This document shows, one piece after another, positions 10,301-19,043 of a stretch of 64,000 nt of DNA (its first letter is position 1; each line of letters starts with the position of its first letter). The notes under the pieces are model-generated. The model was not told the origin of the DNA. It did not search any database and was given only the letters and a program-made list of their open reading frames with translations. The DNA is from Pseudomonadota bacterium. GTDB taxonomy: Bacteria; Pseudomonadota; Gammaproteobacteria; Xanthomonadales; Rhodanobacteraceae. The stretch is taken from assembly GCA_023388255.1 (NCBI GenBank), contig JAEWGO010000002.1, positions 1 to 64,000 on the forward strand. The letters run 5' to 3'. A program made the translations under genes and the position numbers.

Positions 10301-12479
10301 CCTTCAGCGCCGCGTTGCGCGAGGTCAGGTAGCTCGACGGCGACGACGCCGGCGTGCTCTCCGTGATCGTGTACGTCAGCGAACCTCCGCCCGTGTTCGA
10401 CACCGTCAACGGCGTCGTGCCCGTCGCGCCCACCGCCGCCGATACCGTCAGCGACGCCGGCGTGATGCTTGCCACCGGGACCGGCACACCGACCGTCAGC
10501 GTGGCCGATGCGGCCGTGGCGTTGTTGCCCTGATTGGTCTGCAACGCACCCGCCGCGATCGTGTTGACATAGCTGCCATCAGCTGCCGAATGCACTGTCG
10601 CCGTGAGCGTGCACGAACCGGAAGCCGGGATCGTCGCACCGCTTGCGAGCTTGAATGAACCCGCGGTGAAGGATGCCGTGCCGCCGCCGCAGGTCGTCGA
10701 AGCCGCCGTGGCCACCAAGCCGCCCGGCAACGCGTCGACGAGGTCCGCGGTCAGCGTCGCCAGCGTCGTCGTCGGATTGGTCAGCGTGACCGTCGCCGTG
10801 CTGTTGGCATTCGCCGCCACGCTCGTCGGCGAGAACGCCTTGGCTACGCCCGGAGTCGCACTGGCCGCGCAATAGGCCAAGCCCGCGTTGACGGCAGCAA
10901 GTGCGTCGACTTCACCCCAGCCCGTCGCCTGGTTCGGCACGTTGCCGGGACCATCGGCCGGACTGCCGGTCGCGACTGGCACCGCATTGGCCGTGGCCAT
11001 CAGGATCGTGCCGGTCTTGGCATAGTTGCCGCGCAGACAGCTTGCGGCATTCCACATCAGGCCAATCACGCCGGTGACAGCCGGAGCCGACATCGAGGTG
11101 CCCGTCATCGTGCCGTAGGAGGTATCGCTGGAGGACAGCGCCGATCGGATCGATACGCCCGGCGCCGAAAGGTTCGGCTTCAGGTTGGCGAAGCCACGCG
11201 CATCCGGAAGGGTCGCGCCACCCGGGTTCGGGTTGTCGGTCGGGCCCTTGTTCGAATGCGCCGCATACTGGCCGTTGTTGTTGCCGGTCGAGCCGATGCC
11301 GAGCACCTTGCCCGAACGCGCCGGATTGCCGACCGTATTGAGCGGCGGGTTGTTGGAGTAACCGCAGTTGCTGGCATTGCCGTTGGAGAAGACCGGCGCG
11401 ATGCCCGCGGCGATCCAGCCATCGATGACGCTCTCGTACCAGTTGTCGTAGGTCTGGCCGCAATCGCCCCAGGAATTGTTGACGACGTCGGGATGCTTGC
11501 TCGGATCCGCCGAACCAGGCGTACCGGCAGCATCGGTCGGCGCGATCATCCACTGCCCGCATTCGAGCAGGCCAGCATCCGTTGCCTGCGCGCCGCTGAG
11601 GCCGAAGCCGATACAGGCGATCCACTTGGCACCCGGCGCGACGCCGATCTGCTCGGTGGTGCCGTTGTCGCCGACCATGGTGCCCATGGTGTGGCTGCCA
11701 TGCGGGTCGGTATAGCGCGGCGCCGCAGCGTGGTTGTATGGGTCGTACCAGTTGAACTGATGATTGAACGTGCCACCGCCGGTGTTGCCACGGTACTGGC
11801 TGACCAGTGCCGCGTGCGAGTAGCGCACGCCAGCATCGATATTGGCGAGGACGATGCCATTGCCCTTGTAGCCGAGCGTCCAGACGTCCGGCGCCTTGAT
11901 GCGCGTGACGCTGGCCACGACGGCTTCGAGCTGCGGACCCGAGAGTGGCTGGACATCATCCTTCGGCAGATCGATCGCACGTTGCACGCGGATCGATTCC
12001 ACATCCGGCGAACTCGCCAGCGACTGCAACATCGGCTGCGTCAGACTCGGAATCGCAATACTGTTCGCGACCCACAGCACGGTATAGCCGCGCCCTGCTT
12101 CGCTGAGGCCATACTGCCCCTGCAAGGTCTGCCGCGCGGACGACTGCGCATTCGTGGCGAACTGCGTCAGCGTGTCGTGCACGTATGCCGCACGCGCGGT
12201 GCGGTCATGGATGTCGAACGCAGCGGACAGATCCGCCTTGCCACGGAACTGGACGATAACGGCAGGCGATTCGTTCGCGGAAAGCGCTGCGGTCACGGCC
12301 GGATCGATGGAGACGGACATCGATGACGCCTGTGCTGCGGCGGTCAATGGTTGCGCGCTGGCGCTCCACGCATCCTGGCTGGCGCCAGCCCAGAACACGC
12401 AGCCGGCGATGGCTGCAGAAAGATAGAGCGCGCGAGGTCTGCGATGACGCAAGCGCGCCCCATTGGATACATAGGACAT
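7311..12479 (-). CDS. Very large secreted subtilisin-like serine protease with duplicated C-terminal domains
   Basis: This 1722-residue exported S8 protease starts at ATG 12479 with GGGGAG upstream; an upstream extension of the frame is unlikely. After a signal region (residues 1-42) and an inhibitor-like propeptide, the catalytic triad is visible: Asp215 in ANIDAGV, His260 in HGSHTMG, Ser462 in GTSMSAP, with the oxyanion Asn368 in SNGN. The C-terminal half holds a DUF11-like segment and two near-identical copies of a ~250-residue module (SWWRRFYF to VPV...TVT). Each copy ends in a BACON-like repeat. Then come the motif DGIFCSGFE and a jelly-roll-like domain with a [DN]VFIDDV ending. It is probably secreted by a type II system and processed. 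It has its own terminator and is monocistronic. Confidence 0.93.
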   Translation of the reverse strand: MSYVSNGARLRHRRPRALYLSAAIAGCVFWAGASQDAWSASAQPLTAAAQASSMSVSIDPAVTAALSANESPAVIVQFRGKADLSAAFDIHDRTARAAYVHDTLTQFATNAQSSARQTLQGQYGLSEAGRGYTVLWVANSIAIPSLTQPMLQSLASSPDVESIRVQRAIDLPKDDVQPLSGPQLEAVVASVTRIKAPDVWTLGYKGNGIVLANIDAGVRYSHAALVSQYRGNTGGGTFNHQFNWYDPYNHAAAPRYTDPHGSHTMGTMVGDNGTTEQIGVAPGAKWIACIGFGLSGAQATDAGLLECGQWMIAPTDAAGTPGSADPSKHPDVVNNSWGDCGQTYDNWYESVIDGWIAAGIAPVFSNGNASNCGYSNNPPLNTVGNPARSGKVLGIGSTGNNNGQYAAHSNKGPTDNPNPGGATLPDARGFANLKPNLSAPGVSIRSALSSSDTSYGTMTGTSMSAPAVTGVIGLMWNAASCLRGNYAKTGTILMATANAVPVATGSPADGPGNVPNQATGWGEVDALAAVNAGLAYCAASATPGVAKAFSPTSVAANANSTATVTLTNPTTTLATLTADLVDALPGGLVATAASTTCGGGTASFTAGSFKLASGATIPASGSCTLTATVHSAADGSYVNTIAAGALQTNQGNNATAASATLTVGVPVPVASITPASLTVSAAVGATGTTPLTVSNTGGGSLTYTITESTPASSPSSYLTSRNAALKGVVGTGTLSANPKAGQASSGHAVTLNATDISQMADNTPGDQGVSCGVQGTSTADNSWWRRFYFSEHPAVGASASITQVKISTGSTAIAGGVPATVNLYTIPHSTAVDTIPTASLTLIGTATTSLTGSLATITVPVTGTVSDTVGKDLVVEVHTDGNTAGGQFFPGANATAQTHPTFISSTTCGIAAPTATSGIGFPDFHLTMVVTVDGGGGTPGGCQNPSDISWLSASPTSGTVAGGASSAVTVSANATGLAAGTYSANVCVATNDTTHALVSVPVTFTVTGGGGGTNGVITATVNHAIPQTTAGTSLNIVSNTTDDTGPISGNWDFNFWNSSGLKLWKIGAPNNGQYAVDGSGNARLFHGNETIDASTTFSTGTGSVSMAAGWLAGTDGYLGVKFTCDGRLTNPVAGGVCYGYVHIKTTAATGFPATLLDTAFDGDGHAITTPPDSGTSDPVAQVTPTPLTFSVQAGASGTSPLTIKNVGAANATNLTFSVSEAPAAKSPDSQMRASGRLLSKTGLRPQGSWVQARSVANENSNRSGDPYQLMATQISQMADNTPGDQGVSCGVQGTSTADNSWWRRFYFNEHPSVGASTTVSSVTVSTGSTDVGGLPVTVNLYTLAHSTAVDTIPTGSLTLIGTATGTLTGSLQSITIPVTGSIADTAGSDLVVELHTEGNTAGGQFFPGANATTETHPNFLSSATCGVSTPTSATALGFPDFHLTMVVDLDGTPPTGGCQNPADVPWLSETPASGSVAAGASADVAVTANAGTLAEGAYSANLCVTTNDPTHALITVPVSLTVTAAPVQDGIFCSGFEVGETGACGGGTGGPFTQPLQDPSFEATTTDAGSNPFWAGTDSNDPSGGTPFYSASGFGIDVHTGDWEAWFGGWRATAETQTFTQSVTIASGGPRFINYWRNVVAAPVGTATLKVYVDGTAVATTDIVANGVDAGWTNVSVDISTYGDNAMHAIKFEYVTAGSDDGNVFIDDVTIDDHAGSARSSR
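7905..8661 (-). repeat. Internal repeat copy B of the protease gene
   Basis: About 755 bp encode the module from ISQMADNTPGDQG to the VPVSLTVT strand. It is highly similar to 9460-10213. The first ~100 bp (CAGCTGTTGTCCGCCGTGCT and neighbours) look identical between copies, which points to recent duplication or gene conversion. Confidence 0.85.
9460..10213 (-). repeat. Internal repeat copy A of the protease gene
   Basis: This is the partner of 7905-8661, on the N-terminal side in the protein. Between the copies lies a unique segment with a KLWKIG...GNARLFHGNE domain. Confidence 0.85.
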
Positions 12480-12833
12480 TTCAGGAAGCTCCCCAGGGAG
12501 AAGTTGTGTGCGGCGCGAGCTCAATCGAAATTCGATCTTCACCCGCACGCGCCGCACTCGGACTAGTACTACACACCACCACATGGCGCAACGATACGCC
12601 CGCGCATCCTGCGGGCCAATGCGATGCCACCTGTCGACCAGCACGCTGGCAGACCAAAGCATCTCGGCCCAGCGGCCTAGAACCGGACTCGGTCGCGAGT
12701 CCACCGATGTCGACCCGCCACCGGCGCCCAGGGGTCAGCGCGTACGATTGCGCACAACCATCACTGCTCCCACGAGCCGAACGCATTCCAACGCCCGCCA
12801 GAGCGGGCCGGGCGAAGGAACGCGCGGCGAATA
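12480..12833. other. Gene-free stretch upstream of the protease
   Basis: No supported gene. A small hairpin (GCCCGC-CAGA-GCGGGC, 12793-12808) lies just after the stop of the upstream minus-strand gene. It lacks a T-run and may end or protect that transcript. The protease promoter must lie here but is not recognisable. Confidence 0.55.
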
Positions 12834-14390
12834 TCATGGATTGACGAACTTCGGATCAAAGCCGTTGATGAAGATCACGTCCAACGGATCGAGATTGACT
12901 GCAACCCCGACTGGCACGGCGATAAGCGCATGCGCGCTGTCGTTGCTGTGCACGCAGATGAATGCGCTGTAGCTGCCGGCAGGCAGCGTGGTCGCATCGA
13001 CCGTCGCGGTAATCATCGAGGTCGCTCCCGCGGCAACGGACCCCGATGTCGGTGCGACACCCAACCACGCCACCGGACCCGGATTGGCGCACGAGAGCTC
13101 GGCGACGTCCACCGTGTAGTCCAAACTGCTGCCGACGTCACCGGAATTGGTGATGCCGAACATATCCGTCGCAATTGCGCCATGGTTGACGACGACATCA
13201 ACGTTCCCGGGGGCGACAGTCGCGCTCGGATTGGTGGACGGCGCGCCGACCCACGGTCCGAACGGCATCAGCGTCGGGCCCGTCTTCTTGCATTCCATCG
13301 AATCCTGCGGGATGCAGCCACTGCCGGTGCAACCGGGCGGCCAGCTGTTGGCCGTGCTGTCGCGCACAGCGACGCGGTAGTAAAGCGCCACGTTCGAACC
13401 GGCAAGACTCTCGCCGTTGACCAGCGCGTTCTGGTTCATGGTGCAATCGAACAAGTCGTAGTCCGGATTGTCGCCGTATTCGCTGTCGTGCTGCCGAGTC
13501 GCCATGAAATCGATGGTGTGGAAACCGCGGCCCGACTCGTTCGTCGGCACGTTGTAGTCGGCCGAACCCGGAATCAGCTTGTAGCCATTACCGGTCGTGG
13601 CGTTGCGGACTTCCCACGTCTTCGGACCACCCCCCGGGCCACCGGTCGCATTGCGCAGATCGGAAAACTCGACACTCTGGTCGATGCCATTCGTGCTGAT
13701 CGTGTTGGGTGCTCCGTCGATCTCGAACTCCATGCGCCAATAGTTGTGGTGCCAGTGGGTGACGCTGTTGTAGGTGCCGTTGCGGTTGCCGAAACCGAAC
13801 GAGGGTTCAATGCGGCCATCGCTCCAGAACGTCCAACGCGATGCATACATGTACCAGTCGGCGCGATATTGAGTCGTCAGGACAACGTGGTCCCCGTTGT
13901 CCTCGACCGCGAATCCGGAACCGCAGGTCGCGGTCGAATTGGGATAGCCCGGCAACGCAAATGGACAGATGCCGTACGAAGCGGTCGGATCTTGCGAACG
14001 ATCGCACGCGGTCGTCGCAGCGGGCGGATCGACCGAAATGCCCAGCTGGTTCTGCACCGCGTGGTCGGCCAACACTGGCGAGGTATCGTTCTTCCAGTCG
14101 CGGTAGCAATCCCCGCCGCCGCCGTCCTTGTACTCGGCGAACAGCATGGGCGCATGCGCGCGAACGAAGACGAGATGTCCCTTGAAATAGACCTTGCGCA
14201 ATTCCATGCCCGAACCTTCCGGGCCCGCGCTCTTGTCCGGCGGCAGCCAGCACATTTCCCAGATCGGGTTGGCGGCCGGCCAGCTGAGCTTGGTTTCCGG
14301 ACTCGTGCAGGTCGGCGAATCGGCATGAGCGAGACCACAACCTCCCCCCAGCATCAACAGCAGCAACAACGCGAATTTGCGTGGATACAT
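12834..14390 (-). CDS. Exported copper amine oxidase-like catalytic-domain protein
   Basis: The 518-residue exported protein (signal peptide to about residue 23, AHA) resembles the C-terminal catalytic domain of copper amine oxidases. A block ELRKVYFKGHLVFVRAHAPM (residues 63-82) matches the domain's start. W-Y180-M-Y aligns with the N-Y-[DE]-Y motif whose first Tyr becomes topaquinone. H212-W-H214 with R219 aligns with the H-x-H-x4-R copper-ligand motif. The third His ligand (GVTH-type motif) appears replaced in YYRVAVRD, so activity is uncertain. The C-terminus adds a BACON-like repeat (WLGVAPTSGSVAAG) and ends DVIFINGFDPKFVNP. It starts 4 bp after the lipoprotein gene and is translated with it. 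Confidence 0.6.
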   Translation of the reverse strand: MYPRKFALLLLLMLGGGCGLAHADSPTCTSPETKLSWPAANPIWEMCWLPPDKSAGPEGSGMELRKVYFKGHLVFVRAHAPMLFAEYKDGGGGDCYRDWKNDTSPVLADHAVQNQLGISVDPPAATTACDRSQDPTASYGICPFALPGYPNSTATCGSGFAVEDNGDHVVLTTQYRADWYMYASRWTFWSDGRIEPSFGFGNRNGTYNSVTHWHHNYWRMEFEIDGAPNTISTNGIDQSVEFSDLRNATGGPGGGPKTWEVRNATTGNGYKLIPGSADYNVPTNESGRGFHTIDFMATRQHDSEYGDNPDYDLFDCTMNQNALVNGESLAGSNVALYYRVAVRDSTANSWPPGCTGSGCIPQDSMECKKTGPTLMPFGPWVGAPSTNPSATVAPGNVDVVVNHGAIATDMFGITNSGDVGSSLDYTVDVAELSCANPGPVAWLGVAPTSGSVAAGATSMITATVDATTLPAGSYSAFICVHSNDSAHALIAVPVGVAVNLDPLDVIFINGFDPKFVNP

Positions 14391-14394
14391 GACT

Positions 14395-14988
14395 TCACTC
14401 CCCGTGAGTCTTGGCGAAAGGTTCGCCGTCGGCAGGCTGATAAAACGGATATACGACGCGATCACTTTGCAGGTCCACTATCGCGTGCGCGACCGCGGTA
14501 TCGCCATGATCAGCGGCGGCAATCACATGGATGCAACGGGACCCGCGGTCGCAGTACGGATCGCCCGGTTTGCGGAATGCGAAGCCGCCCGCCCAGATGA
14601 CGACGTCCGATTTGTCGACAATCGCCTTCAGGTCCGACTGCGAGCGCACGAGCTGGCGCGCGCGTTCGGCTTCCGCATCGGTCAGCGACAAGTTCGCGCC
14701 GACCATTTCCTTGGTTTCGAGCAGACGGCCATCCGCGTCGAAGGTCCTTCGCAACGCAAGGCCACGCGCATAGTCCCACCCGTACTCCACTTCCCGACGT
14801 TGCTCCTTGCCGTCTACAAGCACGAAATCGCCGTGCCGGCGCGCCACCACATAGCCCCGCATGCGGCCCGCAGGCACGGAGGCTGCTGTCGCCGTGAACG
14901 CCGGCTTCGCGGACGGGTTCTCGGCACAACCGGCGACGAACAGGGCGAGTGCGCCGGAGAAAATCAACAACAGGGATCTGGCGATCAT
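14395..14988 (-). CDS. Lipoprotein resembling copper amine oxidase N2/N3 domains
   Basis: This 197-residue protein has a clear lipobox, LFVAGC with Cys21, so it should be acylated and membrane-anchored. The mature part resembles the small N-terminal domains of copper amine oxidases. SLTDAEAERARQLVRSQSDL (101-120) matches the start of domain N2. AHAIVDLQSDRVVYPFYQP (167-185) matches the end of N3 (AVVDL...). The next gene carries a catalytic-like domain, so the pair looks like an amine oxidase split into two polypeptides. Its ATG overlaps the stop of the upstream cytochrome gene (ATGA), and the next gene follows after 4 bp. This shows a tightly coupled operon. Confidence 0.6.
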   Translation of the reverse strand: MIARSLLLIFSGALALFVAGCAENPSAKPAFTATAASVPAGRMRGYVVARRHGDFVLVDGKEQRREVEYGWDYARGLALRRTFDADGRLLETKEMVGANLSLTDAEAERARQLVRSQSDLKAIVDKSDVVIWAGGFAFRKPGDPYCDRGSRCIHVIAAADHGDTAVAHAIVDLQSDRVVYPFYQPADGEPFAKTHGE

Positions 14989-16904
14989 GGACGGTTTTCC
15001 GAAGTGAAGGCGGAGCCGGATACGACGACCTCGGGCGGCGATTTGCCATAGCCCGCCTGCTGCGGGTCAGTCGGAAGGTTGCTCCACAACTGGTACATGA
15101 ATTCGCCGCGCGTTCGCGATTGCGGACCGACCGTGAAAGGCCGGCCGGGACCATCCGCGCACATCTGGTTTTCGCCGGATGTCGCATTCGTGACCGCTTC
15201 GTTGCGCAGGAACTCGACGTAGTCGCGGCTGGCGGTCTGGTAGTACAGCGTGGCAGTGGCGGTAAACGGCGCGCGACCGCCGGATGGCAGCGCAAAGCTG
15301 TAGTCGGCGCGGTCGACATTGACCAGGACGCCAGAACCCGGCGCGGTTTCCGGATAGGTGTGGCCGACCGGCGAAGCCTCGTCGCCAGCCGGATCGTCAG
15401 ACGCCTTGGGCCGGAATCCGAGCGGTGGAATGCGGTTGTCCTTGGCCACGCAATCGTTGAGCACGAAATGGAATTGCTTCGTGCCACCGCTTTCGGTACG
15501 GCAACTGCCCGTGCCGGCATCCCAGATGCCTTGCAGGATTTCGTAGACGCGCGCCTGTGCATCTTCGGTCAGCAGCGCACTCGTGGAATCGTAGGCTGCG
15601 CTCTCGGCGACCTTCTGCCCGTCCGCGTCCCGCACCAGCACGTTGATCCACATGCGCCGGCCTTCGGAATACCCGGTCGGCAGCTTGTGGCCGGAAAGAT
15701 TGGTCACACTCACGCGCAGACCCAAGGTACCGGGCGCTGCAGCCTTCGGCGACATGTAGTCCGTCACCGCCACCGCGACCTGCGCACTCGATTGCAGCAT
15801 CGTCCGCGCGGCGGCGATGGTGCGATCGTAGTCGGCGGCGCGACCGCTGCCGAGCGATCCGGCGTATTCGTCGCGGATGATTGCCGGAATCCATGTGTTT
15901 GCACCGGCGAACTCGTGCACCGGCAGATTGCCGGCCCGCGATCCAAGTGGATTCTGCAGGCAGGCCTTCGCGTCGGGATCTTCCGAAGGCCGCATGTGGC
16001 AGGCCTGGCACGGCTGCGCGCGTGCGATCGACGGTACACCCGCGACGACATCGCCGAAGCCGTCGCGGAGGATCGCTTCGGCGAACAGGCTGCGCGTCCA
16101 CTCGGTGTAGGTGCGCTCGATCGGAAACGGCCGGCCGCTGTCCTTGCCGTCGGCGCGAATCAAGGTCTTCAGCGGTCCCTCGTCGGTGTCGGGTGTGGTC
16201 ACGTCGTGGCAACTACCGCACAGCGCAGAACCCGTGTGATATTCGGAATACGTCCAGCCGTGCGGTGGTTGCAGCGGATCGGTGGCACTGGTGTACGGAT
16301 ACGGCCCGCGCCGGCATGGACCGTAGTATTCGGAGCCGTCCTCGTTCGTGCAGCTGAGCGAATCGTCGACCCAGGTGGCGGCGTTGCCAGTAAGTGCCGC
16401 CTGTCCTTGTGGACCGGTTTGCATCAAACGATGGCAGAAGTGGCAATCTACGCCGGAATAGTCGTTCGACTTGCCTTCGCGCGCGGCCGGAGTGCCGAGG
16501 AGCAGGCAACCCTTCTCGCCACCAAGCGTGTTGGCGCCACCACCAGCCGACTTCACCACGTTGCCGTTGAGCCAGCCACGCGGCGTGTGGCAGCGCAGGC
16601 AGTAGTCGCCGACGCCCGCCTTGCCGATTGAAGCTGCATCGTTGTTGGCGACATCGAGCGCCGCCCAAAACAACGGATCGCGCGTCGCATTCGCCATCAT
16701 CGACCCCGCCCAGCTGGAGTGAGGCATGAACGGCAACGTCGTCGCGCTGTTGCCGCGATGACAGGATGAGCAGCCACTAGGGTCTTCCAGTGCGGACTGC
16801 AGGCCTGGCTGGGTTCCGTGTGGCGTGAAATCGAGTGCTACTGCGACGACGCCGGTCATCAACATCATGAGCGCGGCGCCGATGCCGATGACGCGGCCGA
16901 TCAT
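14985..16904 (-). CDS. Periplasmic/extracellular five-haem c-type cytochrome (copy 2)
   Basis: The 639-residue exported protein has five CXXCH haem sites: CSSCH, CLRCH, CHFCH, CGSCH and CQACH, all in the N-terminal half. A large C-terminal region lacks haem motifs but has a conserved NQSGHKLP-type segment (NLSGHKLPTGYSEGRRMW). A GGGGAAGG ribosome site precedes ATG 16904, and the first 25 residues are a signal peptide. It is a clear paralogue of the cytochrome at 19400-21430: same haem order, DFTPHGTQPGL start and TRG-x-x-MY-x-LW end. Its gene follows a paralogous large exported protein and overlaps the lipoprotein gene by 4 bp. It probably passes electrons outside the cytoplasm; the partner and reaction are unknown. 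Confidence 0.85.
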   Translation of the reverse strand: MIGRVIGIGAALMMLMTGVVAVALDFTPHGTQPGLQSALEDPSGCSSCHRGNSATTLPFMPHSSWAGSMMANATRDPLFWAALDVANNDAASIGKAGVGDYCLRCHTPRGWLNGNVVKSAGGGANTLGGEKGCLLLGTPAAREGKSNDYSGVDCHFCHRLMQTGPQGQAALTGNAATWVDDSLSCTNEDGSEYYGPCRRGPYPYTSATDPLQPPHGWTYSEYHTGSALCGSCHDVTTPDTDEGPLKTLIRADGKDSGRPFPIERTYTEWTRSLFAEAILRDGFGDVVAGVPSIARAQPCQACHMRPSEDPDAKACLQNPLGSRAGNLPVHEFAGANTWIPAIIRDEYAGSLGSGRAADYDRTIAAARTMLQSSAQVAVAVTDYMSPKAAAPGTLGLRVSVTNLSGHKLPTGYSEGRRMWINVLVRDADGQKVAESAAYDSTSALLTEDAQARVYEILQGIWDAGTGSCRTESGGTKQFHFVLNDCVAKDNRIPPLGFRPKASDDPAGDEASPVGHTYPETAPGSGVLVNVDRADYSFALPSGGRAPFTATATLYYQTASRDYVEFLRNEAVTNATSGENQMCADGPGRPFTVGPQSRTRGEFMYQLWSNLPTDPQQAGYGKSPPEVVVSGSAFTSENRP

Positions 16905-16980
16905 GCGGCCTTCCCCGAAAACGAATCAAACATCGGTTTTGCTTTCCCCGAAAACGGCCCGCTGCGCACAGCGAACGAAC

Positions 16981-17008
16981 CGGTTGCGCGGATCCCCCCG
17001 CGCAACCG
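16981..17008. other. Perfect 11-bp inverted repeat between paired genes
   Basis: CGGTTGCGCGG, a 6-bp loop, then CCGCGCAACCG, located in the 129-bp gap between the unknown exported protein (17034) and the cytochrome (16904). There is no T-run. It may stabilise the upstream message or attenuate the downstream genes. A TGGATCAGCGCTTG direct repeat (about 17017-17043) lies beside it at the stop codon. Confidence 0.6.
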
Positions 17009-17033
17009 ATCCTCTTGGATCAGCGCTTGTGGA

Positions 17034-19043
17034 TCAGCGCTTGCCCGCGTTGATCGCGCTGGAGGTTCCAGGCACCAGCGTCGCGACGTCATAGGATGCA
17101 GGCGTCCCCGCCTGTGCAACGTGCAGGGTCGCGCTACCCGCAACCGGCGGCCGATTGGTTGTGAGGGTAAACGCGTACATCACGCCCCAGTCGAGCGATT
17201 TCGGCACTGCAGAGGTCGAGAACGTCGGCGCATTGAATCCCGGGATGGTTGTGTCGGTGCTCCAGTCGACGCGACCGCCGGTCGTCTGCACGCGCCAGTT
17301 CATGCTTGGGTCGATCTCGCCAACCTTTCCGGGCAGAGCGGTGATCTGCGCTCCGGCCGGCAGCGGCACGCTGAAGCGGTCGAAGCCCTTGTTGCTGGTC
17401 ACACGCACGTTCGGCGCGGTACCCGAGGTTACCGCACGGGCGAAGTCCACGTTCATCACGGCATAGTCGTAACGCCACTGGCCGTTGCCGATATTGGTGA
17501 CCTTGACTGCGACCTTGGCACGACCTTCCGGCGCGACCAGTTCGCTGCTCTTCGCATTTGTCCCCGGGTTGGCAGGATCGACCCAACGATCGATCGCAGG
17601 GCCGAGCTTGTAGTTGCTGCCGCCGCCCGGTGCCCACGTGCTGCCGCTCCAGCTCGGAGCGCCGGTGACGGTCGCCATCGAGTTGTACGGATTGATGTCA
17701 TCGCGCGCGATGTACCAGGACTCGAACAGGTAGGTTGCCCCGGGATTGGCGGCAGAACTGATCTGGCTCTCGCGCACGATCAGGCGCTGGTCGTAGCTGC
17801 CGTTGTTGCCGCCGGAATTGCTGCCGGTGCAGTTCGGATCATAGATCGATCCGCAGCGCCCCCATATGCCGGTCGCCGGCACGATCTCAGAGCGCGGACC
17901 AAGATCCGAACTGGTGTCGTTGTTGCCGGTACCGTAGGTGTCCGAACAACTGCGGCCGAGGATGTGGCTGTCGTGGTCGGAGCTGTCCGCGCAACCGCCG
18001 TTGGTCGTCAACCATGCATGCTTGACGCCGGAGCGGCCCACCTGTTCGATGGAACCATCAGCGTTGAGCCGGTACAGGTTCCAGATCAGGTACGGATGCT
18101 GGTCGTTGCCGTACGGCGCGAAATTGCCGGTGAACTTCTGGTTCCACGAAATACCGGCCGTCCACAACGCGGTACTGGTGCCGAGATCACCCTGCCCGGG
18201 GATCGTCACCGCGAGCGTGCCGTTGTTGACATTGTTCTTCAGTGTGGAACTCGGCGTGAACACGACCTTGCCTGTGCCCGTGAGTCCCGTGCAACCCTGG
18301 CAGCGCGTGTACTGCATGGTGAAGGATTGCATGAACAGGTCGGCTTGGTAGGTCCCGCCGTTCGGTGCTGCATCGCCGGGCCAATGAGGGCTCTGCGCCA
18401 TTGGCATCGCGCCGCTGCCCTGCGTCTGCACGTCGGTGGTCATCGCCAGATCGGCGATCGCCCAGCCGGCCACGTCGGGATGACCGATGCGTTGCGCCAA
18501 TTGCGGGCTGATGCGCATGTCCATCGCGCCGACGGAAAGCTTCGTGTCATTGTCGAGCAGTTCGTACATCAGGCGATCGATATAGAACCAAACTTGCCCG
18601 TCGCTGCCGACGAAATTCAGGATCAGCGGATCCTGCGCACTCGGCACCAGGCGGAAATCGGTGAAATCGAGAGTGCTGCCGTCGGCCAGATGGATCGAAT
18701 AGCCGCCGGTTGCCTGCAACGAACCACCATCGAAGCCGCGGAAGTAACCGCCTTCGACATGGAATTCGAGACTGCCTTCGCGACGCACTTCGAAGCGGTC
18801 GCGCCCGCGCATGCTCAAGCCGGACAGCGCTTCATTCGGCTGGGAAATGCGCATGCCGATGTCACCGGCGAGGTCGCGGTTCCAACGCACCTCGATGGTA
18901 CCGCCCCAGGCGGCCCACAATTGCTGCTGCGCGGATGATGCGGCGCTGCCCTGGACGGGAGCCTTCGATGTCGAAGCGGCGGATGCGCCGGCCAGAGGAA
19001 CGAGAGTGGCGGCGAGCGCCAAAACAAGTACACGAACTTTCAT
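17034..19043 (-). CDS. Large exported protein of unknown function (copy 2)
   Basis: I do not recognise a named family. The 669-residue protein has a signal peptide (to ASA, about residue 22) and GGGGTAGG before the ATG. It is paralogous to 21427-23343, sharing APYGNDQHP[YF]L[IV]WNL, SGVKHA, LxPRSEIVP, WGRCGS, W-Y-[IL]-[AV]-RDD-x-N-x-YN, RWVDP and Y-[DE]-YAVMN-x-D. It contains many Cys, including RCQGC and CADSSDHDSH, but no CXXCH. Both copies precede a five-haem cytochrome on the same strand, so the two products probably work together. The many Trp/Tyr/Gly and disulphide-capable Cys suggest a folded extracytoplasmic beta-rich protein, perhaps a dehydrogenase-like partner or binding subunit. 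That is speculation. Confidence 0.8.
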   Translation of the reverse strand: MKVRVLVLALAATLVPLAGASAASTSKAPVQGSAASSAQQQLWAAWGGTIEVRWNRDLAGDIGMRISQPNEALSGLSMRGRDRFEVRREGSLEFHVEGGYFRGFDGGSLQATGGYSIHLADGSTLDFTDFRLVPSAQDPLILNFVGSDGQVWFYIDRLMYELLDNDTKLSVGAMDMRISPQLAQRIGHPDVAGWAIADLAMTTDVQTQGSGAMPMAQSPHWPGDAAPNGGTYQADLFMQSFTMQYTRCQGCTGLTGTGKVVFTPSSTLKNNVNNGTLAVTIPGQGDLGTSTALWTAGISWNQKFTGNFAPYGNDQHPYLIWNLYRLNADGSIEQVGRSGVKHAWLTTNGGCADSSDHDSHILGRSCSDTYGTGNNDTSSDLGPRSEIVPATGIWGRCGSIYDPNCTGSNSGGNNGSYDQRLIVRESQISSAANPGATYLFESWYIARDDINPYNSMATVTGAPSWSGSTWAPGGGSNYKLGPAIDRWVDPANPGTNAKSSELVAPEGRAKVAVKVTNIGNGQWRYDYAVMNVDFARAVTSGTAPNVRVTSNKGFDRFSVPLPAGAQITALPGKVGEIDPSMNWRVQTTGGRVDWSTDTTIPGFNAPTFSTSAVPKSLDWGVMYAFTLTTNRPPVAGSATLHVAQAGTPASYDVATLVPGTSSAINAGKR

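Noticed and set aside
7338..10658. 1106-codon plus-strand open frame opposite the protease
   Set aside because: Extreme Arg/His composition from the complement of a GC-rich gene; no ribosome site or domain. The minus-strand protease has an intact triad.
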